This document shows positions 16,078-24,462 of a stretch of DNA of 64,000 nt, one piece after another. The stretch is from an uncultured Oscillospiraceae bacterium (GTDB taxonomy: Bacteria > Bacillota > Clostridia > Oscillospirales > Ruminococcaceae), in the NCBI GenBank assembly GCA_910578255.1, contig CAJTQM010000004.1, forward strand, positions 22,508-86,507, in the 5' to 3' direction. The position numbers were made by a program, and so were the translations under genes. Numbering within the stretch: the first letter of the stretch is position 1; every line of letters begins with the position of its first letter. The notes below the pieces were generated by a model. That model ran no database searches, had not been told where the DNA came from, and was given only the letters and a program-made list of their open reading frames with translations.

Positions 16078-18111
16078 ATGGGAATGGTAGTAAGAACAAA
16101 CACAATGGCACTGAACGCATACCGTCAGCTGGGCATGAACAACAGCGCGGTATCTAAATCTCTGGAAAAACTGTCTTCCGGCTTCCGCATTAACCGCGCT
16201 GGCGACGACGCCGCTGGCCTGGCGATCAGCGAGAAGATGAAAGCGCAGATCAAAGGCTTGGAGACTGCTTCTGCCAACGCGCAGGACGGCATCAGCCTGA
16301 TCCAGACTGCTGAGGGGAACCTCAACGAAGTACACGATATGCTCAACCGTATGGTAGAGCTGGCAGGCAAATCCGCCAACGGCACCTACACCTCTCAGGA
16401 GCGTAAGGCGCTGCAGGATGAGGTTGACTCTCTGCTTTCCGAAATTGATCGTATCAGCCAGTCCGCTAACTTCAACGGCACCAAGCTGCTCAACGGCACT
16501 ATGGGTCTGAACAACGAGGGAATCGGCATCGGCGCTTCTAGCGAGTATGTTGCCGCTGGCGAGAAATCTATGACGGTTGACCCATTGCATGCCAGCGCTT
16601 CTGGCTCTGAAGTAAAACCGTCCTTCACCGTTGACTTTGCTGATTTCTCTGTAGCATATGATAAAGCAGGTGCGGCTGCGAAATCTGGTGCGGATGTTGG
16701 TCTGTCCATTGGCGGCCAGGCGGTTAAGATGTGGGATGGTGCCGACAGCTTTGATGCTACTCTCAAAAGCGAAGGTAATACTAATGATACTGCCCATACG
16801 ATTGACGGCGCGGCGCTGCAAACATTGCTGACTACTGCTGGCGCTGTCCAAATTGGTGACTATGTGTATAAAGCAGAAGCTGGTACTGGTGAAAATGCTG
16901 TAAAATTCACCTTCCTTGGCAAAGCAGAAGCAACACCTACCAACAATCCGACTGCTGACACGAAGGTTCCGGAAGATCTGGAAATCCCGAAAGGCAACCT
17001 CACTGTTTCGCTCACCAACGAATCTGGTGACAAGACCGAGACCAATCGTATTGACTGCCCGGTATACGACATTAAAGACCCCGCTGCCGGCGCAGATCCG
17101 GTTCGTGCAGGCGCGACCACAACTTTGAGCGCTGACATGATCAAGGCTGGCAACACCCTGACCATCGGCAAGACGGTTTTCACCTTCAAAGAAGGTAAAT
17201 TGCCTACTACTTTGGCTGATAACTCTGGCGCTAACCAGGATATTTATGTAGACAGCAGCCTGAGCGCTGACGAGCAGATGGAAATGGTAACCGCTCAGCT
17301 GTCCCATATGTCCGCGAAGATTGAAAAAGATGTGAACGGCACGAAGACGGAGTTCACCTTTAACATCGGTCGTAGCGCTGACGGCAAGAGCATTGAGATT
17401 GAGGAAAAAGTTCAGACCAATGCAGCTAACCTTGGTAAATTCACCGCAGATGAATTGAAAGCTGCGTTCAAAGTAAGCACCCAGGAAGCGATGGCCAGCA
17501 CCGAGATCACCTTTAAGGACAACGATAAGCTGGCCACCAAAGAGACCATTTTGGTTGACGGCAAAGAGATCGAGTTCGAAAAGGGCAAAGATACCGCTGA
17601 GACGATGGCAAACCTGCAGGCGAAGCTGGGTGATTATACTGTTACCGTTAACGGCAACAAGATGACCATCGCTGCAAAAACCTCTGCTGGTACTGCTCCG
17701 AAGATCGCTGGCGCTGGCCTGACCCTGCAAATTGGCGATACCGCTGACAGCTACAACAAGATGAATGTCAAGGTAGCTGACATGAGCACTAAGGGTCTGG
17801 GCATCAATGGTCTGTCCATCATGAACGAGGTTTCCGCCTCCGAAGCGATTGACACCATCAAGAATGCGATCAACGACGTTTCTACTGCTCGTGCAGGTAT
17901 GGGCGCTCTGCAGAACCGCTTAGAGCACACCATCAACAACTTGGATGTTGCGGTAGAGAATCTGAGCGCTGCAAACAGCCGTATCCGTGACACTGATATG
18001 GCCAAAGAGATGATGAACTACACCAAGATGAACGTACTGGTACAGTCCGCTCAGGCTATGTTGGCCCAGGCGAACCAGCAGCCTCAGTCCGTACTGCAGC
18101 TGCTCCAGTAA
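16078..18111 (+). CDS. fliC: Flagellin
   Basis: 677 residues, longer than average because of a large central D2/D3 region. It is the filament subunit. The N-terminal D0/D1 domain is canonical (VRTNTMALNAYRQLGMNN, then SSGFRINRAGDDAAGLAISEKM), and the C-terminus ends LSAANSRIRDTDMAKEMMNYTK and a terminal helix closing with LLQ. The central part contains flagellin hook-IN-like strands. Against the Salmonella TLR5 site (QRVRELAVQ), this reads NRMVELAGK: the key Arg90 and Leu94 are kept, and Arg92, Val96 and Gln97 are changed. Codon choice is more uniform (many CGT, GCT, GGC, CTG) than in neighbours, as expected for a very highly expressed gene. It has its own promoter, leader and terminator. Confidence 0.98.
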   Translation: MGMVVRTNTMALNAYRQLGMNNSAVSKSLEKLSSGFRINRAGDDAAGLAISEKMKAQIKGLETASANAQDGISLIQTAEGNLNEVHDMLNRMVELAGKSANGTYTSQERKALQDEVDSLLSEIDRISQSANFNGTKLLNGTMGLNNEGIGIGASSEYVAAGEKSMTVDPLHASASGSEVKPSFTVDFADFSVAYDKAGAAAKSGADVGLSIGGQAVKMWDGADSFDATLKSEGNTNDTAHTIDGAALQTLLTTAGAVQIGDYVYKAEAGTGENAVKFTFLGKAEATPTNNPTADTKVPEDLEIPKGNLTVSLTNESGDKTETNRIDCPVYDIKDPAAGADPVRAGATTTLSADMIKAGNTLTIGKTVFTFKEGKLPTTLADNSGANQDIYVDSSLSADEQMEMVTAQLSHMSAKIEKDVNGTKTEFTFNIGRSADGKSIEIEEKVQTNAANLGKFTADELKAAFKVSTQEAMASTEITFKDNDKLATKETILVDGKEIEFEKGKDTAETMANLQAKLGDYTVTVNGNKMTIAAKTSAGTAPKIAGAGLTLQIGDTADSYNKMNVKVADMSTKGLGINGLSIMNEVSASEAIDTIKNAINDVSTARAGMGALQNRLEHTINNLDVAVENLSAANSRIRDTDMAKEMMNYTKMNVLVQSAQAMLAQANQQPQSVLQLLQ

Positions 18112-18176
18112 GCATCCGGTTCAAATTCTCATCACGCTTTCGCCGTTTTGGCGGCAAATCACAAATGGTGAGAGAA

Positions 18177-18206
18177 GGGGGAAGCGAAAGCTTCCCTCTT
18201 TTTTTT
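18177..18206 (+). terminator. Strong intrinsic terminator after flagellin
   Basis: A 9-bp stem (GGGGGAAGC with GCTTCCCTC, one G-T pair), GAAA tetraloop, then eight T. It should end the flagellin transcript cleanly. Confidence 0.93.
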
Positions 18207-18225
18207 CGAAAGGGGGAGGTAGACC

Positions 18226-18774
18226 GTGGGGGTTGGAACGGTCCAAAACTATGTAAAAATGATGTCGATGCAGCAAAAATGGCAGCAGCGGCAGCAGGGG
18301 ATCGCCCTGGAACAGCAGACGGCCAATCTGCTGGAAAGCGCCGAAAAATCCGGATCGGACCAGGCGAACAGCGCCCGGCGGTCGGGCATCGCGGCAAAGC
18401 TGAAGGCAGGCAAGCGGCTTTCCCCCGGGGATTTGGCGTGGCTACAGCAGAACGATCCGGCGCTGTACATCCGGGCCAAGCAGATCGAGTTGGAGCGGTC
18501 GCAGCAAAAAAGCGCTTTGCAGCTGTGCAAAAGCCGGGAGCAGGCGGGGCAGGTGTACCGGCGGTTTTCCCAGTGGGCGGCCTGCGACGCGGTGACGGCG
18601 GTGCGCAAGGCTTCTACCGTGTCGGAACGGATGGAGATTTCGGAAAGCGGGCAGATGCGGCAGTCGGCGCTGCGCGAGGAGTACAGCCTGTTCAAGCGGA
18701 CCACAAAATGGAAGAAGCTTCCGGTCCGCAAGCCGGTGAAAAACCGGTTCGGGCGGTGGGGGCGGCTGGCGTAG
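18226..18774 (+). CDS. Small basic helical protein of unknown function after flagellin
   Basis: 182 residues from a GTG with a very strong GGGGGAGG upstream. I do not recognise the family. It is rich in Gln, Arg and Lys, has no signal peptide or membrane segment, and looks helical: an N-terminal Gln-rich helix (MMSMQQKWQQRQQGIALEQQ), a central LSPGDLAWLQQNDPALYIRAKQIE, and a strongly basic C-terminus (KLPVRKPVKNRFGRWGRLA). It lies between the flagellin terminator and the chemoreceptor promoter, so it may be read by partial read-through or from a promoter I cannot see. It could be a chaperone- or filament-related factor; that is only a guess from place. Confidence 0.72.
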   Translation: MGVGTVQNYVKMMSMQQKWQQRQQGIALEQQTANLLESAEKSGSDQANSARRSGIAAKLKAGKRLSPGDLAWLQQNDPALYIRAKQIELERSQQKSALQLCKSREQAGQVYRRFSQWAACDAVTAVRKASTVSERMEISESGQMRQSALREEYSLFKRTTKWKKLPVRKPVKNRFGRWGRLA

Positions 18775-18861
18775 TCCGGCAAAAAGAGCGGCGAGACGGG
18801 GCCAGAGGGACCGTCCTGCCGTTTTTTTGCATAAATTTTAAAAAAATCCGCCAAAAAGGAC

Positions 18862-18888
18862 TAGTCTTTTCTAAAATCATGTCGATAA
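18862..18888 (+). promoter_or_regulatory. Sigma-28-type promoter for the chemoreceptor gene
   Basis: TAGTCTTT, an 11-base spacer, GTCGATAA (7 of 8 to the classical -10). It gives a leader of about 165 bases before the receptor start at 19059. Confidence 0.55.
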
Positions 18889-19058
18889 AGATTTATGATG
18901 GGAGTTTGAATGAGGTAGACTGTAGAGAATTGCTCTTGCTCATTTCGAGGTTCCCTTGGATTACAACTGTAGATTTTCTCATTCCTTTATTTTTGGTAAA
19001 AGGAGGGATCCTTGTTTTTTTGCAACCATAATTTGAAAAAATGAGAGGAGCCAAATCT

Positions 19059-20810
19059 ATGCTTAAGAACATGAAAATAAAGATGAGCCTACTTTTGGGT
19101 TTCGGTATCACGCTGGTGCTTTCGGTGGCCATCGTTGTTGTTACGCTGTTTATGATGAGCGGACAGAAAACCAACTTCAGCAATGCAATTAGCCAAGAGG
19201 GACGCGCTACTTCTATCGTTTTAGAGTGCCGATTAAATGTACGCAATTCCATGGTCAACGGCTATGAGATGCTGGTGCGCCAAAACGCTTCGGTGACTCG
19301 GGAGAAGGAAGCTGCCATCAACAGCTATCTGGATGGCGTCGACAGCCTGCTTTCCGAGCTGCGCACGATTTACCCGCTGCGCGACAACCGGGTGGAGGAG
19401 TACGCGCAGCATATCAGCAAATGGCGCAGCCTGATGTCGCAGCTGGTCGGCGAGGTTGAGGCTGGCGATACAAACGGTGCAGTTGCGCTGCTGACCGGAG
19501 ACATCGCCGATACGCTGAGCGCCATGACCGATCTCACCGCGGGCATCAGCAATGACTTGAGCGCGGCGGAGAGCGAGGTCGTTTCCAAGGCAGAGCGGGA
19601 TAGCCAGATTACTATTCTTGTGATCGCAGCGGTTTTGGTGATTGCCGTTATCTTCGTATTGATGCTTTCGACCAAAATCATCAAGAATATTACGATTCCT
19701 ACCGAGGAGGTCCACAATGCGCTGGTTGGCTACAGCGAGGGCAATCTGACGGTTCCAGTAAACTTCGAAAGCACCAACGAACTGGGCGAAATGTGCGAAG
19801 CGTTGCGCAAGAGCCAGCGGATTTTGGGTGGCGTCATCGAGGACGAGGCCTATCTGTTGGAGAAAATGGCCAACGGCGATTTCAATGTCAAGAGCAAGGA
19901 TACTTCTTTGTATGTAGGTGCGCTCAGTTCTGTACTTGAGTCTTTGAGAGGACTGAAAAAGAATCTCAGCGGCACTTTGATGCAGATCCATCAGGCGGCG
20001 GAGCAGGTTTCCGCCGGATCCGATCAGGTTTCTGCCGGCGCGCAAGCGCTTTCTCAGGGCGCTACCGAGCAGGCGTCTTCTGTCCAGGAGTTGGCTGCCA
20101 CGATTACCAAAATTTCTGAGCAGATCGCTTCTAACGCAGAGAGCGCGCAGAAAACCAGCAAGATGGCCAACGAGGTCGGCGAAGAGATTACTCGCAGCAA
20201 TGAGCAGATGAAGGCGATGAACGCGGCCATGAGCGAGATCACCGCTAAGTCTCAGGAAATCGGGAAGATTATCAAAACGATTGAGGATATTGCGTTCCAG
20301 ACCAATATTCTTGCGCTGAACGCTGCGGTTGAGGCAGCTCGCGCAGGTGCTGCCGGTAAGGGCTTTGCGGTTGTGGCCAACGAGGTTCGTAGTCTGGCCA
20401 GCAAATCTGCGGATGCTTCGAAGAATACGGCTGCTTTAATTGAGAATTCTCTGCAAGCTGTTGAGAACGGCGACCGGATTGCTACCGAGACGGCGCAGGC
20501 TTTGGAAAAGGTTGTAGAGGGTGCAGCGGAGATCACGTCGGTTATCGACCAGATCGCTTCCGCTTCTCAGCAGCAGGCTGACGCGGTGGTACAGATCACC
20601 GAAGGTATGGATCAGATTTCCAGCGTTATTCAGACCAACTCGGCTACTTCTGAGGAGTCTGCGGCTGCCAGTGAGGAATTGTCCGGTCAGGCAAATATGC
20701 TGAAGGAGTTGGTAGGCGGCTTTAAGTTGGAGGATGGCGGCGATACCTCTATGTCGGATTCGCTTTCTTACCAGGTCGTTCCGGATTCCTTTGGGAGTGA
20801 CAAATATTAA
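19059..20810 (+). CDS. Methyl-accepting chemotaxis protein
   Basis: 583 residues from the ATG at 19059 (GAGAGGAG upstream; an earlier ATG at 19041 overlaps that site). Order of parts: N-terminal membrane helix (residues ~7-33), an external four-helix-bundle-like sensing domain of ~150 residues, a second membrane helix (ITILVIAAVLVIAVIFVLML), HAMP, and a long cytoplasmic signalling domain. The hairpin tip IEDIAFQTNILALNAAVEAA is intact, as is AGAAGKGFAVVANEVRSLA. The ligand is not predictable. The C-terminus has no CheR/CheB-tethering pentapeptide that I can see. The YjfB homologue follows after 40 bases. Confidence 0.97.
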   Translation: MLKNMKIKMSLLLGFGITLVLSVAIVVVTLFMMSGQKTNFSNAISQEGRATSIVLECRLNVRNSMVNGYEMLVRQNASVTREKEAAINSYLDGVDSLLSELRTIYPLRDNRVEEYAQHISKWRSLMSQLVGEVEAGDTNGAVALLTGDIADTLSAMTDLTAGISNDLSAAESEVVSKAERDSQITILVIAAVLVIAVIFVLMLSTKIIKNITIPTEEVHNALVGYSEGNLTVPVNFESTNELGEMCEALRKSQRILGGVIEDEAYLLEKMANGDFNVKSKDTSLYVGALSSVLESLRGLKKNLSGTLMQIHQAAEQVSAGSDQVSAGAQALSQGATEQASSVQELAATITKISEQIASNAESAQKTSKMANEVGEEITRSNEQMKAMNAAMSEITAKSQEIGKIIKTIEDIAFQTNILALNAAVEAARAGAAGKGFAVVANEVRSLASKSADASKNTAALIENSLQAVENGDRIATETAQALEKVVEGAAEITSVIDQIASASQQQADAVVQITEGMDQISSVIQTNSATSEESAAASEELSGQANMLKELVGGFKLEDGGDTSMSDSLSYQVVPDSFGSDKY

Positions 20811-20850
20811 GTTCGCGCCGATTGTTTTACATAGAAAGGTGTGATACGTG

Positions 20851-21036
20851 ATGGATGTTTTGGCTGCAGGAGCGTTAAGCATTGCCATGCATCAGACACA
20901 ATTGGAGCAATATGCAAATATTGCTGTCATGAAAAAAGCAATGAATCTCCAAGAGTCGCAGGCAGCTGCCTTAATTGAGGATTTGCAGCAGTCGGTTCCA
21001 TTCCCGGGAGATCACCAGTTGGATGTTTTAGCTTAA
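20851..21036 (+). CDS. YjfB-family putative motility protein
   Basis: 61 residues (a GTG one codon earlier is equally possible; GAAAGG lies 8-11 bases upstream). It matches the small putative-motility family PF14070 seen in B. subtilis YjfB: hydrophobic start MDVLAAGALSIAMHQ, then QYANIAVMKKAMNLQESQAAALIEDL. In B. subtilis yjfB is under SigD. The function is not known. It is the last gene of the receptor transcript and is followed by an intrinsic terminator. Confidence 0.85.
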   Translation: MDVLAAGALSIAMHQTQLEQYANIAVMKKAMNLQESQAAALIEDLQQSVPFPGDHQLDVLA

Positions 21037-21041
21037 GGATC

Positions 21042-21090
21042 AAGGCATTGGTGAGTGCCCATGAACTGGACACTATCCAATGCCTTTTTT
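21042..21090 (+). terminator. Intrinsic terminator after the yjfB-like gene
   Basis: AAGGCATTGG and CCAATGCCTT (10 bp) with further partial pairing around a loop, then TTTTTT. Confidence 0.85.
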
Positions 21091-21164
21091 CATCAAGCCT
21101 TAATACGGTTTTCTTTTCTTTCCGGCCTGCTTGCCGAAAATTTAAAATGATACGTGGTTTTTGC

Positions 21165-21193
21165 TTGCATATTAACCGATCAATTGTTATGAT
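21165..21193 (+). promoter_or_regulatory. Sigma-A-type promoter for cheV
   Basis: TTGCAT, 17-base spacer, TATGAT, with transcription starting near 21200, a few bases before the cheV ribosome binding site GGGAGGG. The leader is very short. Confidence 0.75.
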
Positions 21194-21223
21194 AAGGTAG
21201 AAGTGGAATGGGAGGGCTGTACT

Positions 21224-22141
21224 GTGCAACAGGAAAAAAACACGGAAATTTTGCTGGAAACGGGCACAAATGAATTTGAAGTAATGGAGTTTATGATCGC
21301 CGGTCAGAATTATGGAATCAATGTGGCAAAGGTTCGGGAGATCATGATGGTTTGCCCTGTAAAGCCTATGCAAAAAGCGCAAAAGGATATCGAGGGTATT
21401 TTTAAGTCCAGAGATATGATTGTAACGGTCATTGATTTGGCAAGTTATTTGGGGCTTACGCCTTCAGAAGATCCGGAACGGGATATTTTCATTGTCACCA
21501 ATTTTAACAACAATGATTTTGCGTTCCATGTCCATAAAGTGGTCGGAATCGAGCGTATTTCCTGGAAGCAGATCAATAAACCGGACAAAATCATTTACGG
21601 CGGTGAAGAGGGCGTAGCCACTGGCATTGCCGACATAAACGGCCATCTGATCACCATATTGGATTTTGAAAAAATTGTTTCGGAGATCAGCCCCGAACTG
21701 GGTATTCAATATGAAGATCTGGAGAAACTCGGCCCCCGTGAACGCAGTGATAAGCCGGTGCTATTGGCAGAGGACTCGATGCTTTTGTCGAAAATGATTG
21801 TAGAATCTCTGTCGCGGGCCGGTTATGTCAATCTGACCAAAACCGACAATGGCCAGGAGGCTTGGAATTTTTTACAGGAGGCCAAAGAATCTGGAGATCC
21901 GATCCGCGACCACGTTTGCTGTGTTGTCACGGATATTGAAATGCCTTTAATGGACGGCCACCGTTTATGTAAACTGATTAAAGAGGATCCGGTTTTGAAG
22001 GAACTTCCTGTCATTCTGTTCTCTTCTCTGATTAACGATGAGATTCGTCGTAAAGGAGAATCGGTGGGAGCAGATGCTCAGATTACAAAACCGGAAATTG
22101 CCAATTTGGTTACATTGATTGACAAGCTGATTTTAAAATAG
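21224..22141 (+). CDS. cheV: Chemotaxis coupling protein CheV (CheW-REC)
   Basis: 305 residues. CheV couples receptors to CheA and takes part in adaptation. It starts at a GTG with GGGAGGG upstream. The N-terminal half is a CheW-like domain (MEFMIAGQNYGINVAKVREIM, then VIDLASYLGLTP and VVGIERISWKQI); the C-terminal half is a receiver domain with the acidic pair in LLAEDS, the phospho-acceptor Asp in VVTDIEMPLMDGHRL and the switch Ser/Lys region (FSSL, ITKPE). It stands alone with its own sigma-A promoter and terminator, unlike most chemotaxis genes here. No cheW or cheA is in the window. Confidence 0.96.
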   Translation: MQQEKNTEILLETGTNEFEVMEFMIAGQNYGINVAKVREIMMVCPVKPMQKAQKDIEGIFKSRDMIVTVIDLASYLGLTPSEDPERDIFIVTNFNNNDFAFHVHKVVGIERISWKQINKPDKIIYGGEEGVATGIADINGHLITILDFEKIVSEISPELGIQYEDLEKLGPRERSDKPVLLAEDSMLLSKMIVESLSRAGYVNLTKTDNGQEAWNFLQEAKESGDPIRDHVCCVVTDIEMPLMDGHRLCKLIKEDPVLKELPVILFSSLINDEIRRKGESVGADAQITKPEIANLVTLIDKLILK

Positions 22142-22171
22142 CTGTTTAAAATCGCTTGCAGAAACAACAGA

Positions 22172-22216
22172 AAATAAGGGAAGAGACCATCACAATGGTT
22201 TTCTTCCCTTATTTTT
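22172..22216 (+). terminator. Intrinsic terminator after cheV
   Basis: AATAAGGGAAGA and TCTTCCCTTATT form a long stem with a second small pairing inside the loop, followed by TTTTT. The gap 22142-22506 holds this terminator, an AT-rich stretch and the fliE promoter; I see no gene in it. Confidence 0.88.
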
Positions 22217-22382
22217 CTAAAAAATTCCGAAAAAATCCACAATTTTTGCAAGAATATGGTGGGAACCATTCTTCTTTTTTCCGGTGATTTCGCATTTGGC
22301 TGTTGCATAGTTTTATGTTAGGAAGAATGTGGCAAAGTTTTGGAGATTTTCTGAAAAATCATAATAAAATTGGAGTTTATGG

Positions 22383-22411
22383 TTTACAAGAGGTCATTTA
22401 TTCGCTATAAT
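22383..22411 (+). promoter_or_regulatory. Sigma-A promoter for the main fla/che operon
   Basis: TTTACA, 17-base spacer, TATAAT: nearly consensus. The fliE start lies about 90 bases downstream. The next strong terminator on this strand is after cheD, so this one promoter may serve about 23 kb, with internal promoters possible. Confidence 0.82.
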
Positions 22412-22506
22412 GTAGGAGACAATGTATGTAGTCAAAACCTATTTTGTGTTCGTTGTAAATCTCTAAGAATCTTCATATTTCATGATCAGTTTTGGAGGAC
22501 AAAAAC

Positions 22507-22809
22507 ATGTATTTAGTTCCTTTAAGCAGTTTAACGCCTATTACCAGTATTCAGGATGTACCGGAAAACACGACGTCTGAGGCGGGAAGCGGTTCGTTCA
22601 AAAGCATTATGAAGGACGCTTTGAATACCTTACAGGAAAGCCAGAAGGCTGCGGCGGAGGATTCTTATAATCTGGCCATGGGCGATATTTCCAGTCTTCA
22701 TTCCCTGATGATTAATTCCGCGATGGAAGCCACGGCAGTGGAAACGGTTGTACAGCTTACCTCCCGTGCGGTAAGTACTTATAAAGAGATTATGCAAATG
22801 CAGATCTAG
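22507..22809 (+). CDS. fliE: Flagellar hook-basal body complex protein FliE
   Basis: 100 residues from the ATG at 22507, with TTGGAGGAC upstream. FliE joins the MS ring to the rod. The C-terminal half has the family pattern: FKSIMKDALNTLQESQKAA, DISSLHSLMINSAMEATAVE and VQLTSRAVSTYKEIMQMQI. It is the first gene of the fla/che operon; fliF follows after 53 bases. Confidence 0.96.
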   Translation: MYLVPLSSLTPITSIQDVPENTTSEAGSGSFKSIMKDALNTLQESQKAAAEDSYNLAMGDISSLHSLMINSAMEATAVETVVQLTSRAVSTYKEIMQMQI

Positions 22810-22862
22810 ACCGAAAAATAAGAAGGAAAAAAATCAGTACTTAATGGGTTGGTAAAAAGTCT

Positions 22863-24461
22863 ATGAAAATCAACTTTAAGGAAATTTTAGAACATATCAA
22901 AGAATTCTGGAAAAAGTTGTCCGAAAAAAGCAAAAAATTGTTTTTTATCATCAGCGGGACTGTACTGGCCATCATTGTTTTGGTATCGCTTTTTTCATGG
23001 TACGCCAAATCCCAATACCGGGTTATTTTTCCCGGCATGAGCGATGAGGAGAAGGCGCAGGTCTATGCGACCTTGCAGGAAATGAACGTAAAGGCCAAGG
23101 TCGATTTAAGCGGACAGGTCCTGGTCCCACAGAGCGAGTGGGATGACCTGGTTTTCCAGCTGAACGCTGCGGGATATCCGAAAACAACGCTGAGTTACGA
23201 CACTTTTACCAGTTCCACCGGCTTTACCTCTACAGAGTTTGAAAAGCGGACGGCGCTTCTTTATCAGGCGCAGGACCGTATGCAGCAGACACTGCTGCGG
23301 CAGGAGGGAATTGCTGAGGCCACGGTAACCTTTACCGTTCCTGAAACAAGCAACTATATCTGGGACCAGTCCCAACAAAAGGAGAGCACTGCCGGCGTTA
23401 CGGTGCTGATGAAGGCCGGCTACGAGTTGAATCCGGAGAGGGTTTCCGCCATCAAGCATTTGGCGTCAACCTCGGTTCCAAACCTGAGCGCAGACAATGT
23501 GGTGGTAGTGGACGCGGCTACCGGGGTCGAAATGGTTGGGTTGGAGGATCCGGCAAGTTCCGGCTATTACAGCGTTCAGCGGATGGATTTTGAACGACAG
23601 GTCAGCAAACAGATTGAGGATAAAATAAAGCGGCTTCTCTCCAGCAGATATGGCGCTGACGGTGTTACCGCTGTTGCAACCGTTGCGATTGATTATTCCA
23701 AAATGGTTTCGGAGACCAAAGAATACATCGATCAGAACAACAGCGGCAGCGGGGTCAGAAATTATTTGGAAGAGGATTATTCGCTCAACGGAAACGTACC
23801 GGTAGAAGGCATTGTGGGCGAGGAGAACAATACGGACGCGCCGCCGATTTATCCCAACGACGATGGAACCGGGGACGGCTCCGCCACCAACTATCATCGG
23901 GAAATCAAGTACGATGTGGGATATGTGCTGACCCAAATTGAGAAGGGCGAACCGATTTTGCAAAAGGCGTCGGTGGCTGTCATCGTAGACGATCCTGCGT
24001 TTGACGCGGAGGTTGAAGAGATGCTGGTCGGACTGATCTCGAAGGCGGTAAACATCACGTCTGATAATATCCGGGTGACCAATCTGAACTTCAGCCAGCC
24101 AGGAGAAGAGCCGGTTCCCAACGGATGGATTTTTGGTCAGCGGACGTGGCTCTTGATCGGCCTAGGGTGCCTTATCCTGTTCCTGATTTTGGTACTGATC
24201 TTTGTACTGCTGTTTCGCCGGGCGAAAAAACGCCGTGACCGGGAGGAAGAGGAAGCGCTTTTGCAGGAAGAGGAAGAGCGGCAGCGGCAGCTTAATCTTG
24301 AAAAAGAAATTGAAGATCATAAACGGCAGCTTCAGAATGAGGCAATGGCAACAGCGCAGACAAAAGAAAACGCCATTACAGAAGAGGTTCGGAATTTTGC
24401 GAAGGAGAATCCCGAAATTGCTGCGGCCTTGCTTCGCTCTATGATGCGGGAGGAGGGGTAA
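22863..24461 (+). CDS. fliF: Flagellar MS-ring protein FliF
   Basis: 532 residues, normal length. FliF builds the membrane ring on which the motor and export gate are set. An N-terminal membrane helix (~residues 27-47), two ring-building domains (FQLNAAGYPKTTLSYDTF, then RMQQTLLRQEGIAEATVTF), an acidic linker with VPVEGIVGEENNTDAPP and a C-terminal membrane helix (WLLIGLGCLILFLILVLIFV) are all visible. The cytoplasmic tail ends with the FliG-binding segment IAAALLRSMMREEG. The ribosome binding site is poor compared with its neighbours, so coupling to fliE may matter. Confidence 0.98.
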   Translation: MKINFKEILEHIKEFWKKLSEKSKKLFFIISGTVLAIIVLVSLFSWYAKSQYRVIFPGMSDEEKAQVYATLQEMNVKAKVDLSGQVLVPQSEWDDLVFQLNAAGYPKTTLSYDTFTSSTGFTSTEFEKRTALLYQAQDRMQQTLLRQEGIAEATVTFTVPETSNYIWDQSQQKESTAGVTVLMKAGYELNPERVSAIKHLASTSVPNLSADNVVVVDAATGVEMVGLEDPASSGYYSVQRMDFERQVSKQIEDKIKRLLSSRYGADGVTAVATVAIDYSKMVSETKEYIDQNNSGSGVRNYLEEDYSLNGNVPVEGIVGEENNTDAPPIYPNDDGTGDGSATNYHREIKYDVGYVLTQIEKGEPILQKASVAVIVDDPAFDAEVEEMLVGLISKAVNITSDNIRVTNLNFSQPGEEPVPNGWIFGQRTWLLIGLGCLILFLILVLIFVLLFRRAKKRRDREEEEALLQEEEERQRQLNLEKEIEDHKRQLQNEAMATAQTKENAITEEVRNFAKENPEIAAALLRSMMREEG

Positions 24462-24462
24462 T

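Noticed and set aside
16060..17730. A 556-residue open frame on the minus strand opposite flagellin
   Set aside because: It is a shadow of the even codon use of fliC. It has no ribosome binding site or recognisable domain, and fliC is certain.
20798..20824. A sigma-28 promoter for the yjfB-like gene (GCCGATTG at 20817)
   Set aside because: The -10 is partial and no -35 8-mer fits at 11 bases. Co-transcription with the receptor gene explains it.
22217..22506. A c-di-GMP-I (GEMM) riboswitch before the fla/che operon, as in some Clostridia
   Set aside because: I looked for the GEMM core (CGCAAAGC with its partner loop) in this gap and in 8033-8402 and 15503-16077 and did not find it.
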